Assembly (NCBI RefSeq): GCF_963676485.1
Contig: NZ_OY781114.1
Span: forward strand, 3,984,501-4,048,500
Reading direction: 5' to 3'
Length of the DNA stretch: 64,000 nucleotides
From: an uncultured Cohaesibacter sp.
GTDB lineage: Bacteria; Pseudomonadota; Alphaproteobacteria; Rhizobiales; Cohaesibacteraceae
Below are positions 48,475 through 59,695 of the stretch, in pieces. The notes under the pieces were generated by a model. It was not told the origin of the DNA. It saw nothing but the letters and a program-made list of their open reading frames with translations, and searched no databases. Both the position numbers and the translations under genes were made by a program. The first letter of the stretch is position 1. Every line of letters starts with the position of its first letter.

Positions 48475-49985
48475 TGAGCGATTGGCCATTACTTTCCACG
48501 GTCGTTTTCCTGCCACTGGTCGGGGCGATGATGATCCTGCTGGTTAAGGGTGATACGGCTATCGCCCGACGCAATATCACCAATGTTGCGCTTTGGACCA
48601 CAGTGGTGACATTCCTTATTTCACTGCTGATCCTGAGCCAGTTTGATGCCTCTGATGCCGGCTTCCAGATGCAGGAGACCGCCGATTGGCTCGGCGCCTC
48701 CATCTCCTATCGCATGGGGGTCGATGGCATCTCCATCCTGTTTGTGATTCTGACAACGGCGTTGATGCCTGCGGCCATTTATGCCAGCCGCAATTCTATC
48801 CAGAAGCGGGTGAAGGAATATATGATTGCCTTCCTTGTTCTGGAAACCATGATGATCGGCGTGTTTTGTGCGCTGGACTTGGTACTGTTCTATCTGTTCT
48901 TTGAAGCGGGCCTTATTCCGATGTTTCTCATCATCGGCATCTGGGGCGGGCAGAACAGGGTTTATGCCAGCTTCAAATTCTTCCTTTACACGTTGGCAGG
49001 CTCGGTTTTGATGCTGCTGGCGGTTATGGCCATGTATTGGGATGCGGGCACAACGGACATCGTGGCGCTGCTTGCCCATCCATTCTCGCCGCAGATGCAG
49101 ACGTGGCTTTGGCTGGCTTTCTTTGCGTCCTTTGCTGTCAAAATGCCCATGTGGCCGGTTCACACCTGGTTGCCGGATGCCCATGTTCAAGCGCCAACGG
49201 CCGGATCGGTCATTCTGGCCGGTGTGTTGTTGAAGATGGGGGGCTATGGGTTCCTGCGTTTCTCATTGCCCATGTTCCCGATCGCTTCGGATATGTTTGC
49301 GCCTCTGGTCTATACACTTTCGGTGATCGCGATCATCTACACCTCGCTGGTGGCGCTGGCCCAACAGGATATCAAGAAGCTGATCGCCTACTCGTCGGTT
49401 GCGCATATGGGCTATGTGACCATGGGTGTTTTCTCCATGACGCAGCAGGGCGTGCAGGGCGGTATCTTCCAGATGATCTCGCACGGTATCGTCTCCGGCG
49501 CATTGTTCCTGTGTGTTGGTGTTGTCTATGACCGGATGCATACCCGCGAAATTTCGGCTTATGGCGGTCTGGTCAACAGGATGCCGGTGTTTGCGACGTT
49601 GTTCATGATTTTCACCATGGCCAATGTCGGCTTGCCCGGAACATCCGGTTTCATTGGTGAATTCCTCACCATCATCGGCGTATTTCAGGTCAATACATGG
49701 GTTGCCCTGTTTGCAGCGACAGGGGTTATCCTGTCGGCCTCCTATGCTTTGTGGCTATATCGTCGGATCATTTTTGGCAAGCTGGAGAAGGAAAGCCTCA
49801 AGGGTATCCTTGATATGGATCTTCGCGAGAAAACCATATTGGTGCCGCTTGCCGTGTTGACCATCTTCTTCGGCTTTTATCCTGCACCCATTCAGAATGT
49901 GACGGCTGTGGCTGTCGAAAATCTGATCAACAATTATCAGGCAGCCCTCAGCGCTGCGGACAAGCTGGCGCTGCTTGCTCAATAG
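48474..49985 (+). CDS. nuoM: NADH-quinone oxidoreductase subunit M
   Basis: A 503-residue antiporter-like subunit. It has [38 protein letters not shown] with the conserved Lys/Trp/His-rich turn, and [17 protein letters not shown]. About 14 helices. Its first base is the last base of the nuoL stop. Confidence 0.97.
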   Translation: MSDWPLLSTVVFLPLVGAMMILLVKGDTAIARRNITNVALWTTVVTFLISLLILSQFDASDAGFQMQETADWLGASISYRMGVDGISILFVILTTALMPAAIYASRNSIQKRVKEYMIAFLVLETMMIGVFCALDLVLFYLFFEAGLIPMFLIIGIWGGQNRVYASFKFFLYTLAGSVLMLLAVMAMYWDAGTTDIVALLAHPFSPQMQTWLWLAFFASFAVKMPMWPVHTWLPDAHVQAPTAGSVILAGVLLKMGGYGFLRFSLPMFPIASDMFAPLVYTLSVIAIIYTSLVALAQQDIKKLIAYSSVAHMGYVTMGVFSMTQQGVQGGIFQMISHGIVSGALFLCVGVVYDRMHTREISAYGGLVNRMPVFATLFMIFTMANVGLPGTSGFIGEFLTIIGVFQVNTWVALFAATGVILSASYALWLYRRIIFGKLEKESLKGILDMDLREKTILVPLAVLTIFFGFYPAPIQNVTAVAVENLINNYQAALSAADKLALLAQ

Positions 49986-50020
49986 AGCGCGGTGTGAGCG
50001 AAACATGAAGTGAGTGAAAG

Positions 50021-51466
50021 ATGACCACTGAGTTGGCTACGCTTCCCAATCTTATGCCCGCTTTGCCGGAGATCCTGCTGGCTGTCGGCGCCATGGTGTT
50101 GTTGATGCTTGGTGCGTTTGGCGGTTCGAAAACCTCTCAGGTGGTCAATGGCCTTGCTGTTGCCGTGCTGATTATCGCTGGTGCAATCTTGTTGTTAGCG
50201 TCGAGCGGAACTGTGAGCACTTTCAATGATGCCTTCATTCAGGATCCTTTTGCCCGCTTGATGAAACTTCTGGTGCTGATCGGATCTGGATTTTCGCTGG
50301 CTATGTCCGTGGGCTATACGCAGGCAGAGAAGTTTGACCGGTTTGAATATCCGGTACTTGTTCTGCTGGCGACAGTGGGCATGATGCTGATGCTCTCGGC
50401 CAATGACATGATCGCCGTCTATCTTGGGCTTGAGTTGCAGTCGCTGACCCTTTACGTGCTTTCTTCTTTCAAGCGCGATAGCGCCAAGGCAACGGAAGCG
50501 GGGCTTAAATATTTCGTTTTGGGCGCTTTGTCGTCGGGCATGCTGCTCTATGGCATGAGCCTTGTTTATGGCTTTACCGGCCAGACCTCTTTCGTCGGTA
50601 TTGCCGAAGCGGTTCATGTGGATGGCGCTGGCATCGGGGTCATCTTCGGTCTGGTCTTCATTCTGGCTGGTTTGACCTTCAAGATTTCTGCCGTGCCGTT
50701 CCATATGTGGACACCCGATGTCTATGAAGGCGCTCCCACGCCCGTAACCGCCTTTTTGGCGGCGGCACCGAAGGTTGCAGCCATGGGGCTCATCGTGCGC
50801 GTTGTCATGACGGCCTTTGATCCAATGGACCTGCAGTGGCAGCAGGTCATCACCTTTGTTTCCATCCTGTCCATGGTGCTGGGCGCGTTTGCCGCCATTG
50901 GCCAGCGCAATATCAAGCGGCTGATGGCTTATTCCTCGATCAGCCATATGGGCTATGCTCTGGTCGGGCTTGCTGCGGGCAGTTCGGCAGGTGTGGTGGG
51001 CGTTATCGTCTATCTGACCACCTATCTTGCCATGACGCTGGGTACTTTTGCTGCCATCATGTCCATGCGCCGCCGCGACGGTATGGTCGAACGTATCGAT
51101 GATCTGGCAGGGCTCTCGCGCAATGATCTGCCCATGGCTGTGCTGCTCGGGATCTTGATGTTCTCGCTGGCCGGTGTCCCCTGGATGGGGGGATTTATCG
51201 GGAAGTGGTTTGTCTTTTCTGCCGCAATCGAGGCGGGGCTTTATCCGCTTGCTATCATTGGGGTGTTGGCGTCTGTGGTGGGGGCGTTCTATTATTTGCG
51301 CATCGTCAAGATCATGTTTTTTGATGATCCGGCCCCGGTGTTCGAACGGCCATCCAACGAGTTGCGCATTGTGCTGGCAATAAGCGGACTTTTCATGGCA
51401 TCGATGGTGTTCTATGTCAGTCCGATCCGCTCCATCGCTGAATTTGCGGCAAACAGCTTCTTCTGA
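50021..51466 (+). CDS. nuoN: NADH-quinone oxidoreductase subunit N
   Basis: A 481-residue antiporter-like subunit that ends the operon. [20 protein letters not shown] and [20 protein letters not shown] are diagnostic, and [15 protein letters not shown] matches the family. A strong terminator follows 75 bases after the stop. Confidence 0.97.
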   Translation: MTTELATLPNLMPALPEILLAVGAMVLLMLGAFGGSKTSQVVNGLAVAVLIIAGAILLLASSGTVSTFNDAFIQDPFARLMKLLVLIGSGFSLAMSVGYTQAEKFDRFEYPVLVLLATVGMMLMLSANDMIAVYLGLELQSLTLYVLSSFKRDSAKATEAGLKYFVLGALSSGMLLYGMSLVYGFTGQTSFVGIAEAVHVDGAGIGVIFGLVFILAGLTFKISAVPFHMWTPDVYEGAPTPVTAFLAAAPKVAAMGLIVRVVMTAFDPMDLQWQQVITFVSILSMVLGAFAAIGQRNIKRLMAYSSISHMGYALVGLAAGSSAGVVGVIVYLTTYLAMTLGTFAAIMSMRRRDGMVERIDDLAGLSRNDLPMAVLLGILMFSLAGVPWMGGFIGKWFVFSAAIEAGLYPLAIIGVLASVVGAFYYLRIVKIMFFDDPAPVFERPSNELRIVLAISGLFMASMVFYVSPIRSIAEFAANSFF

Positions 51467-51541
51467 TCCGTGTGCTTTGCACCTGCTGAAACAAATGTGC
51501 GTCTTTTGCGAGACAGTGACAGACGGTTGTGATATGTAGAC

Positions 51542-51570
51542 ACTGCCCGGATCTTTTCGGGCAGTTTTTT
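51542..51570 (+). terminator. Intrinsic terminator at the end of the nuo operon
   Basis: Perfect 8-bp stem ACTGCCCG (51542-51549) with CGGGCAGT (51558-51565), then six T residues. It marks the end of the 15.5-kb nuo unit; birA starts only 69 bases later and therefore needs a promoter here or depends on readthrough. Confidence 0.88.
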
Positions 51571-51638
51571 GTTGGGCCATATCCGATCGAGGATAGATAT
51601 CAATTCAGCCCTTCGGTTTTGCAGATTGAGCAATCGCA

Positions 51639-52415
51639 TTGAATAAACTACCCGAACCCTTTCGCCTGATTTCTTTTGACACGATCGATTCCACCAATAA
51701 ATACGCTCTGGATGTTGCCAAGCAAGGCGAAGAGGGCGGATTGTGGATCTGTGCCGGTGAACAGACCGCAGGGCGCGGTCGGCGCGGGCGGCAGTGGAGT
51801 TCTGAAAAGGGAAACCTGGCTGCTACCCTGTTATTGCTTAGCCCGGCACCGCCCAATCTGGTCGGGCAATTGCCGCTGCTGACAGCGACTGCCGTTCACC
51901 GTGCGATTTGTGATCTCATTCCGCCGCATATGCAGGCCGCCTTGCGTATCAAATGGCCCAACGATTTGCTGTGGGGTGACCAGAAGATTTGCGGCATTCT
52001 TCTTGAGAGCACATTTCTGGTTGATGGTCGTCAGGCGGTTGCCGTGGGTATCGGCGTGAATTGCCGGACGCATCCGGACAAGACCGATGGTCTCAAGGCC
52101 GCCGATATCGCACAGACAGGTTATGATGTCTCTCCAGAGCAAATGCTTGAAAAGCTGATCTGGCAAATGGCTGATCGCCTTTCTGTCTGGCAGCGAGGGG
52201 CAAATTTTGCTGCAATCCGCGATGATTGGCTTGCCTGCGCAAGAGGGCTTGGCCAGCATGTGGTTGCGCGCTTGCCCAATGAAACCGTCGAGGGCACTTT
52301 CGAGATGCTCGATGAAGACGGGGCCTTGATCATGCGACTGGCAAACGGTCAGACGCGAACGATTTATGCGGGCGATGTCTTTTTGCCCGGAATGCATCCA
52401 GAAATGCAAAAATGA
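51639..52415 (+). CDS. birA: Biotin--[acetyl-CoA-carboxylase] ligase, catalytic-only form
   Basis: A 258-residue biotin-protein ligase lacking the N-terminal DNA-binding domain found in E. coli BirA, so it is an enzyme only, not a repressor. The ligase signature includes DTIDSTNKYA, GRGRRGRQWSS and IKWPNDLLWGDQKICGILLES. The probable start is TTG 51639, since no ATG fits. It attaches biotin to carboxylase carrier domains. It overlaps the reading frame leading to rnj in a small operon. Confidence 0.92.
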   Translation: MNKLPEPFRLISFDTIDSTNKYALDVAKQGEEGGLWICAGEQTAGRGRRGRQWSSEKGNLAATLLLLSPAPPNLVGQLPLLTATAVHRAICDLIPPHMQAALRIKWPNDLLWGDQKICGILLESTFLVDGRQAVAVGIGVNCRTHPDKTDGLKAADIAQTGYDVSPEQMLEKLIWQMADRLSVWQRGANFAAIRDDWLACARGLGQHVVARLPNETVEGTFEMLDEDGALIMRLANGQTRTIYAGDVFLPGMHPEMQK

Positions 52416-52447
52416 TGGCGCAGCGAAGCGCCACAATGAGAGAAAAT

Positions 52448-54112
52448 ATGACGTCTTCTGAACTGGTCTTTATGCCGCTTGGCGGCGTGGGCGAAATTGG
52501 CATGAACATGGCCCTTTATGGCGTTGGCCCAGAAGGGGACAAGCGCTGGTTGATTGTCGACTTCGGCGTGGCCTTTGCCAACGAAGCACATCCTGGCGCA
52601 GACCTGATTTTCGCTGACATCCGGTTCCTCGAGCAGGAAAGGGATCGTATCGATGGTATCGTTATCACCCATGGACATGAAGATCATTTTGGTGCGCTGT
52701 TTGCGCTTTGGCCGCGCTTGGAGATTCCGATCTATACGAGCGGATTTTTGGCTGATCTGATTGAAGCCAAGGCGGAAGCCGAGCCTGGCTCGCTTGAAAT
52801 TCCGGTGAATCAGGTGGAGCAGGGCAGTCATGTGCAGCTTGGCCCGTTCAATGTAGAATTCGTGCCGGTTTCCCATTCCATACCCGAAGCCAACGCATTG
52901 GCGATTCGCACCGAGCACGGGCTCGTGTTGCATACCGGGGACTGGAAGCTGGATGCCACCCCGGGCATTGGCAAGGGCACCGACACTGCACGCATGGCTG
53001 AGTTGGGGCAAGAAGGCGTGCTTGCTCTTGTTTGCGATTCGACCAATGCGCTGTCGGAAGGATCTTCCATTTCTGAAAAAGAGGTGGAAGAGGAACTAAC
53101 CAAACTGATCGCCAAGGCGCCGCATCGGGTGGCTGTTTCCACTTTTGCTTCCAATGTGGCCCGCGTGCAGGCTATTGCCAGAGCCGCAAAGGCCAACGAT
53201 CGGCAATGCGTTGTGGTTGGCAGGGCCTTGTGGCGCTTCATCGAAGTGGCTCAGGAGCAAGGCTATCTGACCGATGTTCCCGAGTTTATCTCTGACGATG
53301 ATTATGGCTATTTGCCCCGCGACAAGGTGGTTGCGATTCTGACCGGCTCGCAAGGGGAAAAGCGGGCAGCGCTGGCGCGGGTTGCCGCCAAGGAGCATCC
53401 TACGGTGCAACTTTCCAAGGGCGACCAGGTGATCTTCTCTTCGAAGGCGATTCCGGGCAATGAACGCGCGATCAACGAGGTGATCAATAATCTGGCGGCT
53501 CAGGATATTGATATCATCACCGAGAAGGATGCGCCGATCCATGTGTCTGGCCATCCGAAACGTGGCGATCTGCGCAAGCTTTACGAATGGATCCATCCGA
53601 AAATTGCGGTGCCGGTGCATGGTGAAGAGATGCATTTAAGGGCTCATGCCAAGCTGGCGCGCGAAATGGGCGTTGGAGAAGTCTTGTATGTGCGCAATGG
53701 CTGGATGGCTCGGCTTGCCGGAGGCATGGTCAAGAGTTGGGACGAGTATTTCGGCGGTCGTCTTTACAAGGACGGTTCGCTTGTTGGCACTTTCGAAGAA
53801 ATGGGGATACAGGAGCGGCGCAAGCTCTCCTATGTGGGGCATATTTCTGTGGCACTTACCGTGAGCCGCAAGGGGGAAATTCTGGGGCATCCACAAATGT
53901 CCCTTGCCGGCATTCCTGAGAGAGATGCAAATGATCAGTTGTTTGTTGAAATCGTGGAAGCCGGGATTTTTGGCGCCCTGAAGGGGATGCCAGCCAAGAA
54001 ACGCAAGGATGTGGAAGTACTGCGCGAGGCCGTTCGACGCTCTGTTCGCTCTGAGGTGAACCAAAAGTGGGCCAAAAAGCCAGTTGTCGCAGTGATGATC
54101 AACCTTGTATGA
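52448..54112 (+). CDS. rnj: Ribonuclease J
   Basis: A 554-residue metallo-beta-lactamase RNase with beta-CASP insert. The metal motif is THGHEDHFGALF, with further ligands in LHTGDWKLDATP and VHGEEMHLRAHA; VSGHPKRGDLRKLYEW belongs to the beta-CASP region. It acts as a 5'-to-3' exo- and endoribonuclease. The start is ATG 52448, with ATG 52436 and 52412 further upstream in frame. birA ends 33 bases upstream; mce follows. Rhizobial rnj, birA and mce are usually adjacent. Confidence 0.95.
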   Translation: MTSSELVFMPLGGVGEIGMNMALYGVGPEGDKRWLIVDFGVAFANEAHPGADLIFADIRFLEQERDRIDGIVITHGHEDHFGALFALWPRLEIPIYTSGFLADLIEAKAEAEPGSLEIPVNQVEQGSHVQLGPFNVEFVPVSHSIPEANALAIRTEHGLVLHTGDWKLDATPGIGKGTDTARMAELGQEGVLALVCDSTNALSEGSSISEKEVEEELTKLIAKAPHRVAVSTFASNVARVQAIARAAKANDRQCVVVGRALWRFIEVAQEQGYLTDVPEFISDDDYGYLPRDKVVAILTGSQGEKRAALARVAAKEHPTVQLSKGDQVIFSSKAIPGNERAINEVINNLAAQDIDIITEKDAPIHVSGHPKRGDLRKLYEWIHPKIAVPVHGEEMHLRAHAKLAREMGVGEVLYVRNGWMARLAGGMVKSWDEYFGGRLYKDGSLVGTFEEMGIQERRKLSYVGHISVALTVSRKGEILGHPQMSLAGIPERDANDQLFVEIVEAGIFGALKGMPAKKRKDVEVLREAVRRSVRSEVNQKWAKKPVVAVMINLV

Positions 54113-54204
54113 CAGTGAGGAATATGTTTCCGGTAAGACTAAAGGCGTGTCGCGTTGACAGGCCATGACCGGTAAACACAATAGTGAAAAAAGGATGCAT
54201 CGAA

Positions 54205-54609
54205 ATGATTGGTCGTTTGAACCATGTGGCGATTGCCGTACCAAGTCTTGAAAGCGGCGTAGCCACCTATGGCGGCACTCTGGGTGCCAAATGCTCTGAA
54301 CCACAGGAAGTCACCGAACATGGTGTGAAAGTGGTTTTTGTTGAACTGCCGAACACGAAAATCGAACTGCTTGAGCCAATTGGCGAGAACAGCCCTATCG
54401 CCAAGTTCCTTGAAAAGAACCCTGTTGGCGGTATTCACCATGTTTGCTACGAAGTTGACGATATCATCGCTGCTCGTGACAAACTGAAAGCCGAAGGCGC
54501 ACGCGTTCTTGGAGATGGTGAGCCGAAAATCGGTGCCCATGGCAAACCTGTTATCTTCCTGCATCCGAAAGATTTCTGCGGAACTCTGACCGAGCTGGAA
54601 CAGGTATAA
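54205..54609 (+). CDS. mce: Methylmalonyl-CoA epimerase
   Basis: A 134-residue vicinal-oxygen-chelate-fold enzyme that interconverts R- and S-methylmalonyl-CoA in propionate metabolism. The start is MIGRLNHVAIAVPSLE with a metal-ligand histidine at residue 7; GGIHHVCYEVDDI and the terminal TLTELEQV provide the other ligands. ATG 54205 follows AAAGGA; a GTG seven codons upstream is less likely. It lies between rnj and a DUF1467 gene, as in other Rhizobiales. Confidence 0.95.
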   Translation: MIGRLNHVAIAVPSLESGVATYGGTLGAKCSEPQEVTEHGVKVVFVELPNTKIELLEPIGENSPIAKFLEKNPVGGIHHVCYEVDDIIAARDKLKAEGARVLGDGEPKIGAHGKPVIFLHPKDFCGTLTELEQV

Positions 54610-54634
54610 GCCTTTCCTTTCAAAGGAAGACTTC

Positions 54635-54910
54635 ATGAGTTTAGTCAGCGGCCTTGCTGTTTATTTCATTATCTGGTGGCTTTCCCTTTTCATTGTGCTT
54701 CCCTTCGGCGTGCGAACGCAGGCGGAAGAGCAGGATCAGAGATTGGGAACCACAGCCAGCGCTCCGGCAAAGGCGATGATGATCCGCAAGGCCGTTGCTA
54801 CATCTATTCTGGCCACGGCGCTTTTCGCCGTTTTTTACTGGGCAGTCGTGATCAAGGGATATGGCTTTGATCTTCTCTCGTTCCTGCCCATGCCGGATAG
54901 CTTGAAATAG
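54635..54910 (+). CDS. DUF1467-family membrane protein
   Basis: A 91-residue protein with two hydrophobic helices (about 5-25, GLAVYFIIWWLSLFIVLPFGV; about 57-75, SILATALFAVFYWAVVI) and a short charged loop (RTQAEEQDQ). This is the DUF1467 pattern, a family seen next to mce and proS in alphaproteobacteria. Function unknown. It lies 25 bases after mce, so it is likely in one operon. Confidence 0.85.
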   Translation: MSLVSGLAVYFIIWWLSLFIVLPFGVRTQAEEQDQRLGTTASAPAKAMMIRKAVATSILATALFAVFYWAVVIKGYGFDLLSFLPMPDSLK

Positions 54911-55715
54911 TGTCCATGCGGATGAATGTTCCGCTATTCTTTCTTTTCCAATAGTTGCTTATAGACGGCTGGAGCTGTGCGCCCCTAGGCCTGATTTGCG
55001 TTTCTGTGCGTGAAACGGACATGGGCAACGGTGGGCTGGCGTGCGCCCTTGTGCTGGATATTGGCGTTTGACGTGGGGAAGATTAGAAGGGCAGTGACAC
55101 AAATTTAAGCAGTGATGAAAAATGTCACATGCCCGTCACTTGAAATCGATATCCATCGACACAACATATACCTCGGCGCATTGGAAAAAGAACAAAAAAA
55201 AACAAGGCCGCAAAGCCTTGCTTTTTAGTGATCGCGACGTGATCTCATTGCTCAGTTTGCATTTGTGGTTTTGCTAATACTGAGCGGCAGCAGCTAAAAA
55301 GCGCGCCAGAGATATGTATCCTCCCAAGACATTACTGCGCGAAGTGAGATAACGGTGGTGAGCGTATCTCTTATTATTATGGAGGGACATTAATCCCAAT
55401 CGCCCAATTTGTCATCAATATTCTTATGCAATTGCGTATTTTTTCGCTTTTTTTTGAGAGTGAAAATCAACTGCACGGTTAATGTGAGATTGTTCTCCGC
55501 CTTTCGAATAAGAGAAAGGTAAATATTACCTGAAAATGCGAAGCAACCTGTGCAAAAAGTCGATCTGCAGGTTTCATTTTCATTAATTGCTGTCTCAGAA
55601 TCTTTCTCGGTCTATAAAGGCCAGAAGTGATATGCGGTCAGTTTTCTAGGCTTTGAGTGGGCCTTTGACGCGCGTGCGTGTTCCGTTTTGAATTCTATTA
55701 GAAAGAGCCAGATCC
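54911..55715. other. 805-base non-coding region before proS
   Basis: No protein-like frame. It contains a stem-forming segment at about 55090-55145 (repeated GTGACA/TGTCAC boxes within a GGGCA/TGCCC frame) and the bidirectional terminator at 55194-55226. The part from 55230 to 55700 is AT-rich, and a minus-strand RNA ending at the terminator cannot be ruled out. The proS promoter is expected near its right end. Confidence 0.4.
55194..55226. terminator. Bidirectional intrinsic terminator
   Basis: CAAGGC (55203-55208) pairs with GCCTTG (55215-55220), with a 9-base A run on the left and TTTTT on the right. In the plus direction it could end the rnj-mce-DUF1467 transcript about 280 bases after its last gene; in the minus direction it would end an unknown RNA. 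Confidence 0.7.
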
Positions 55716-57038
55716 ATGCGTCTTTCCCGTTATTTTCTGCCAATCCTGAAGGAAACCCCCAAAGAGGCGGAAATTGTCTCCCATCGCTATATGCTCCGCG
55801 CTGGCATGATCCGGCAGCAGCAGGCCGGTATTTATAGCTGGTTGCCGCTCGGGCTGAAGGTATTGCGCAAGGTTGAGCAGATTGTGCGGGAAGAGCAGGA
55901 CCGTTCCGGCGCTGTTGAGCTTCTGATGCCAACCATGCAGCCCGCCGAACTCTGGAAAGAGAGTGGCCGCTATGATGATTATGGCAAGGAAATGCTGCGA
56001 ATCGTTGATCGCCATGAGCGCGATATGCTGTTTGGTCCGACCAACGAAGAGATGATCACGGATATTTTCCGCACCTTCGTCAAATCCTACAAGGATCTGC
56101 CGCTCAACCTTTATCATATCCAGTGGAAGTTCCGCGACGAGATCCGTCCACGCTTCGGTGTTATGCGTGGCCGTGAGTTTCTCATGAAAGACGCCTACAG
56201 CTTCGATATGGATGAAGCACGGGCGCGGGAAGCCTACTACCGCATGTTCGTTGCCTATTTGCGCACGTTCAAACGCCTTGGCATGACGGCAATCCCCATG
56301 AAGGCTGACACAGGCCCGATCGGTGGTGATTTGAGCCATGAGTTCATTATTCTGGCCGACACGGGCGAAAGTGAAGTCTTCTGCCACAGGAACTACCTTT
56401 CCAAGGAAGTGCCCGGTGATGACGTCGATTTCTCCGGCGACCTGTCTGGTTTCGTGGCCGATTGGACCAATGAATATGCTGCAACGGACGAAATGCATGA
56501 TGAAGCTGCCTTCAATGCCATCCCCGAAGCGGACAGAATCGCTGCGCGTGGCATCGAGGTTGGGCACATCTTCTATTTTGGCACCAAATATTCCGACAAG
56601 ATGGGGGCCAATGTGATGGCTGCCGATGGCAAGGACTATCCGGTCCATATGGGCTCCTATGGTGTTGGCGTTTCACGCCTGCTTGGCGGGATCATCGAGG
56701 CCAGCCACGATGAAAACGGCATTATCTGGCCCAAAGCCGTGGCTCCGTTTGATATCGGCCTGATCAATATGAAGGTTGAGAACGAAGAAACCTCAGCGGT
56801 CAGTGAGCAGCTTTATGAACGCCTTGGAAATGCCGGATTTGACGTTCTGTATGACGACCGCGCCGGTCAGGCTGGCGCCAAATTTGCCACGATGGATCTT
56901 ATCGGTCTGCCGACCCAGATCATTGTCGGTCCGCGCGGCCTGAAGACGAATGAAGTGGAAATCAAGGACCGTGCCACGGGTGCGCGTGAAATGGTTTCCC
57001 TCGATGGGGTTGTAGATCGTATCATCGCCGGTAAATGA
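55716..57038 (+). CDS. proS: Prolyl-tRNA synthetase, short (alphaproteobacterial/mitochondrial) type
   Basis: A 440-residue class II synthetase. Motif 1 region [21 protein letters not shown], the motif 2 arginine in [36 protein letters not shown], and motif 3 [17 protein letters not shown] are present. It lacks the long editing insert of E. coli ProRS (572 aa), as expected for alphaproteobacteria. It charges tRNA-Pro. lolC follows 71 bases downstream. Confidence 0.97.
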   Translation: MRLSRYFLPILKETPKEAEIVSHRYMLRAGMIRQQQAGIYSWLPLGLKVLRKVEQIVREEQDRSGAVELLMPTMQPAELWKESGRYDDYGKEMLRIVDRHERDMLFGPTNEEMITDIFRTFVKSYKDLPLNLYHIQWKFRDEIRPRFGVMRGREFLMKDAYSFDMDEARAREAYYRMFVAYLRTFKRLGMTAIPMKADTGPIGGDLSHEFIILADTGESEVFCHRNYLSKEVPGDDVDFSGDLSGFVADWTNEYAATDEMHDEAAFNAIPEADRIAARGIEVGHIFYFGTKYSDKMGANVMAADGKDYPVHMGSYGVGVSRLLGGIIEASHDENGIIWPKAVAPFDIGLINMKVENEETSAVSEQLYERLGNAGFDVLYDDRAGQAGAKFATMDLIGLPTQIIVGPRGLKTNEVEIKDRATGAREMVSLDGVVDRIIAGK

Positions 57039-57109
57039 TTCGATAAAACAAGAATATGTCGCCTGCATCGGCTTGTCCGGTCAGGCGGCTGTTCTGTCTG
57101 GAGAATTGT

Positions 57110-58378
57110 ATGTCCGCGCCAAAGATCAAATCACCATTCGCTATGTTCGAGTGGATGATGGCGTTCCGTTATTTGCGTTCTCGTCGGCGGGATGCTTTCG
57201 TATCCGTAATTTCCTGGCTCTCGTTTTTTGGAATCATGCTGGGTGTGGCTACGCTCATCATCGTGATGGCCGTCATGAACGGATTTCGCTCGGAATTGCT
57301 CGACAAGATTCTCGGAATCAACGGCCACTTGGTGATCCAGCCTATGGATTCCGAGCTGACGGATTACAACGATATTATCAAACGCATTGAAGGCGTTGAC
57401 GGGGTGAGCTTTGCTGTGCCTTTTGTTGAGGGGCAGATTTTGGCCTCCGCGTCCGGAGGGTCTGCCGGTGCGCTCGTGCGTGGCATGAACAAGGACAGCA
57501 TCGACAAACTCCAGTTGGTCTCAAAGAATGTGCTGCAGGGCAGTTTTGACGATTTTGACAACTCCGATGGTGTGGCGCTTGGCTCCCGGCTTGCCCGCTC
57601 GCTTGGGGTCATTGCCGGAGATCGCGTAACTCTCATTTCACCCAAGGGAGCTGTGACGCCGATGGGTGTTGCTCCGCGCATCAAGTCCTATCCGGTGAAA
57701 GCCATTTTCGAGATCGGCATGAGCGAATATGACAGCACGTTCATATTTATGCCGCTAAAGGCTGCGCAAGCCTATTTCAATCAGGAAGGCAAGGTTTCGG
57801 CCATTGAGGTCTATCTGAATGATCCCGATAGAGTAGGCGAATTGCGCCCTGCGGTGGAAGACGCCGTCAATCGGCAGATCTTCATGACCGACTGGCGCTA
57901 CCGCAATGTGACCTTCTTCTCGGCGCTCGAAGTAGAGCGCAATCTGATGTTCATCATCCTGACGCTGATCATTCTGGTGGCCGCGCTGAATATCATTTCC
58001 GGCCTGATCATGCTGGTCAAAGACAAGGGCAGCGATATTGCCATTCTCAGGACCATGGGGGCAACGCGCTCGTCCATCATGCGGATCTTCATGATTACCG
58101 GGGCTGCGATTGGTGTTGTGGGGACGTTTGCTGGCTTTATTCTTGGGCTTATCGTGTGCCTCAATATCGAATCCATCCGGCAGTTCGTTTCCTGGGTTAC
58201 GCGTACGGAGCTGTTTTCGCCCGAGCTTTACTTCCTTTCGAAACTCCCCGCTGACATGAACCCGTCCGAGACGATTTCCGTTCTTATGATTGCCTTGGTG
58301 CTGTCATTCCTTGCCACGCTCTATCCTGCATGGCGTGCTGCCCGACTCGATCCGGTGGAGGCTCTTCGTTATGAGTAA
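57110..58378 (+). CDS. lolC: Lipoprotein-releasing ABC transporter permease (LolC/LolE family)
   Basis: A 422-residue inner-membrane permease with four helices: one near residues 25-50 ([26 protein letters not shown]), a periplasmic domain of about 220 residues, and three C-terminal helices ([20 protein letters not shown] and later). FtsX-type C-terminal domain. Start ATG 57110 follows GGAGA. Only one permease gene is present, suggesting a homodimeric LolF/C-type complex with the downstream ATPase; LolC or LolE cannot be decided. Confidence 0.93.
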   Translation: MSAPKIKSPFAMFEWMMAFRYLRSRRRDAFVSVISWLSFFGIMLGVATLIIVMAVMNGFRSELLDKILGINGHLVIQPMDSELTDYNDIIKRIEGVDGVSFAVPFVEGQILASASGGSAGALVRGMNKDSIDKLQLVSKNVLQGSFDDFDNSDGVALGSRLARSLGVIAGDRVTLISPKGAVTPMGVAPRIKSYPVKAIFEIGMSEYDSTFIFMPLKAAQAYFNQEGKVSAIEVYLNDPDRVGELRPAVEDAVNRQIFMTDWRYRNVTFFSALEVERNLMFIILTLIILVAALNIISGLIMLVKDKGSDIAILRTMGATRSSIMRIFMITGAAIGVVGTFAGFILGLIVCLNIESIRQFVSWVTRTELFSPELYFLSKLPADMNPSETISVLMIALVLSFLATLYPAWRAARLDPVEALRYE

Positions 58379-59339
58379 GAAAAGCTTTTTCTGGCCGATC
58401 TTGAGCGACGAAGAACGCGCCAAGGCAGCTCGGCCCAAAGGTCAGGGCTATGAGCAAGAGAGCATGGCACCTTCGCAGGCTCCGCAACACTATGCCGAGC
58501 AAGATTTCTCTGGTGTCGAACAGATGGGCGCTATTCCTGCCATGCCGACGTCAACGGCTCCCGATGAGTTAGCCCTTGGCTCTCAGGATGTCGGGTCTGT
58601 ACCCGGTGCAGCATCTTACGCCACATCCGGGCAGGGCGGCGGCGTTCGCGATTCCTTAGCAGAAGAGCATCTTCTGGTTCTGGACAATATTCAGCAGTCC
58701 TATGAGCAAGCTGACGAAGATCTGGTCGTCTTGAGCGGTGCCAATCTTCGGGTGCGGGCTGGCGAAATGGTGGCGCTTGTTGCGCCTTCCGGCGCAGGCA
58801 AGTCTACCCTGTTGCATATCGCAGGGTTGCTGGAACGCCCTTCTGCGGGGGAAGTCTATATTGCCAATGTGGCGCAAAGCCAGGCTGCTGACCGCACCCG
58901 TACGTTGGTTCGTCGCAATGAGATCGGATTCGTCTATCAGTTCCATCATCTGCTCGCTGAATTCTCGGCCCTAGAGAATGTCATGCTACCGCAGCTCATT
59001 CGCGGTGAAGTCCGCAAGGAAGCCGAGATTCGCGCCAAGGAATTGTTGGCCTATATGAAAATTGATCACCGGTCCGATCATCGGCCCAGTGAGCTGTCCG
59101 GCGGTGAAAAACAGCGTGTGGCCATCGCGCGTGCCATGGCCAATGCTCCGCGCGTATTGTTGGCGGACGAACCGACCGGTAACCTTGACCCCAACACGTC
59201 TGAATATGTTTTCAAGGCGCTCAATGCGTTGGTCAAACAGTCCGGCATCGCAGCGCTGGTTGCTACGCATAACCTGTTTCTGGCAGAGCGCATGGACCGA
59301 CAGATTACGCTGGTTGATGGCAAGATCGTAGACCTTTAG
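58371..59339 (+). CDS. lolD: Lipoprotein-releasing ABC transporter ATPase LolD with N-terminal extension
   Basis: A 322-residue ABC ATPase. Residues about 99-322 match LolD: Walker [10 protein letters not shown] (138-146), signature [15 protein letters not shown], Walker [13 protein letters not shown]. The first 98 residues are extra (LolD is usually about 225-235 aa): a basic start [20 protein letters not shown], then a Gln/Ala/Pro/Gly-rich region. ATG 58371 overlaps lolC by 8 bases, which suggests coupling, but several internal ATG codons exist (for example residue 32 or 52) and the true start could be internal. The overlap favours the long form. Confidence 0.9.
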   Translation: MSKKSFFWPILSDEERAKAARPKGQGYEQESMAPSQAPQHYAEQDFSGVEQMGAIPAMPTSTAPDELALGSQDVGSVPGAASYATSGQGGGVRDSLAEEHLLVLDNIQQSYEQADEDLVVLSGANLRVRAGEMVALVAPSGAGKSTLLHIAGLLERPSAGEVYIANVAQSQAADRTRTLVRRNEIGFVYQFHHLLAEFSALENVMLPQLIRGEVRKEAEIRAKELLAYMKIDHRSDHRPSELSGGEKQRVAIARAMANAPRVLLADEPTGNLDPNTSEYVFKALNALVKQSGIAALVATHNLFLAERMDRQITLVDGKIVDL

Positions 59340-59365
59340 GTCTTTTCCCTTTTCTTAATCAAATT

Positions 59366-59404
59366 GAACCCGTCTTCTCTTTTCGAGGGGGCGGGTTCTT
59401 TTTT
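59366..59404 (+). terminator. Intrinsic terminator of lolCD
   Basis: GAACCCG (59366-59372) pairs with CGGGTTC (59392-59398), followed by a T tract, 27 bases after the lolD stop. The rest of the 59340-59758 gap holds no gene apart from the promoter listed at 59696. Confidence 0.78.
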
Positions 59405-59695
59405 GCTGTCTTGCGCTCTGAGTTTGTGCACATGTGCCTGTGAACAGGCTTTGGATAGGTGGGGATATCCTTTGCCCGTTTTGAGGGTGACTTGGATAGA
59501 ATGTGGAAAGCCTGTTTGTAAGCGGAGGAAAAAGCCTGCTCTTGATAAGAGGTTCACCACATAGCCTTTCACCTGTGGGTGCTTTAGGGGCTGGGCAGGG
59601 ATAGAATGGCGCTGTGTGAATAAAATTCTAACTGTTTCTTCTAACATTCTGAAAAATTGTAATAAAATCCAATTTTCATGATTAAGAGAATTCGC

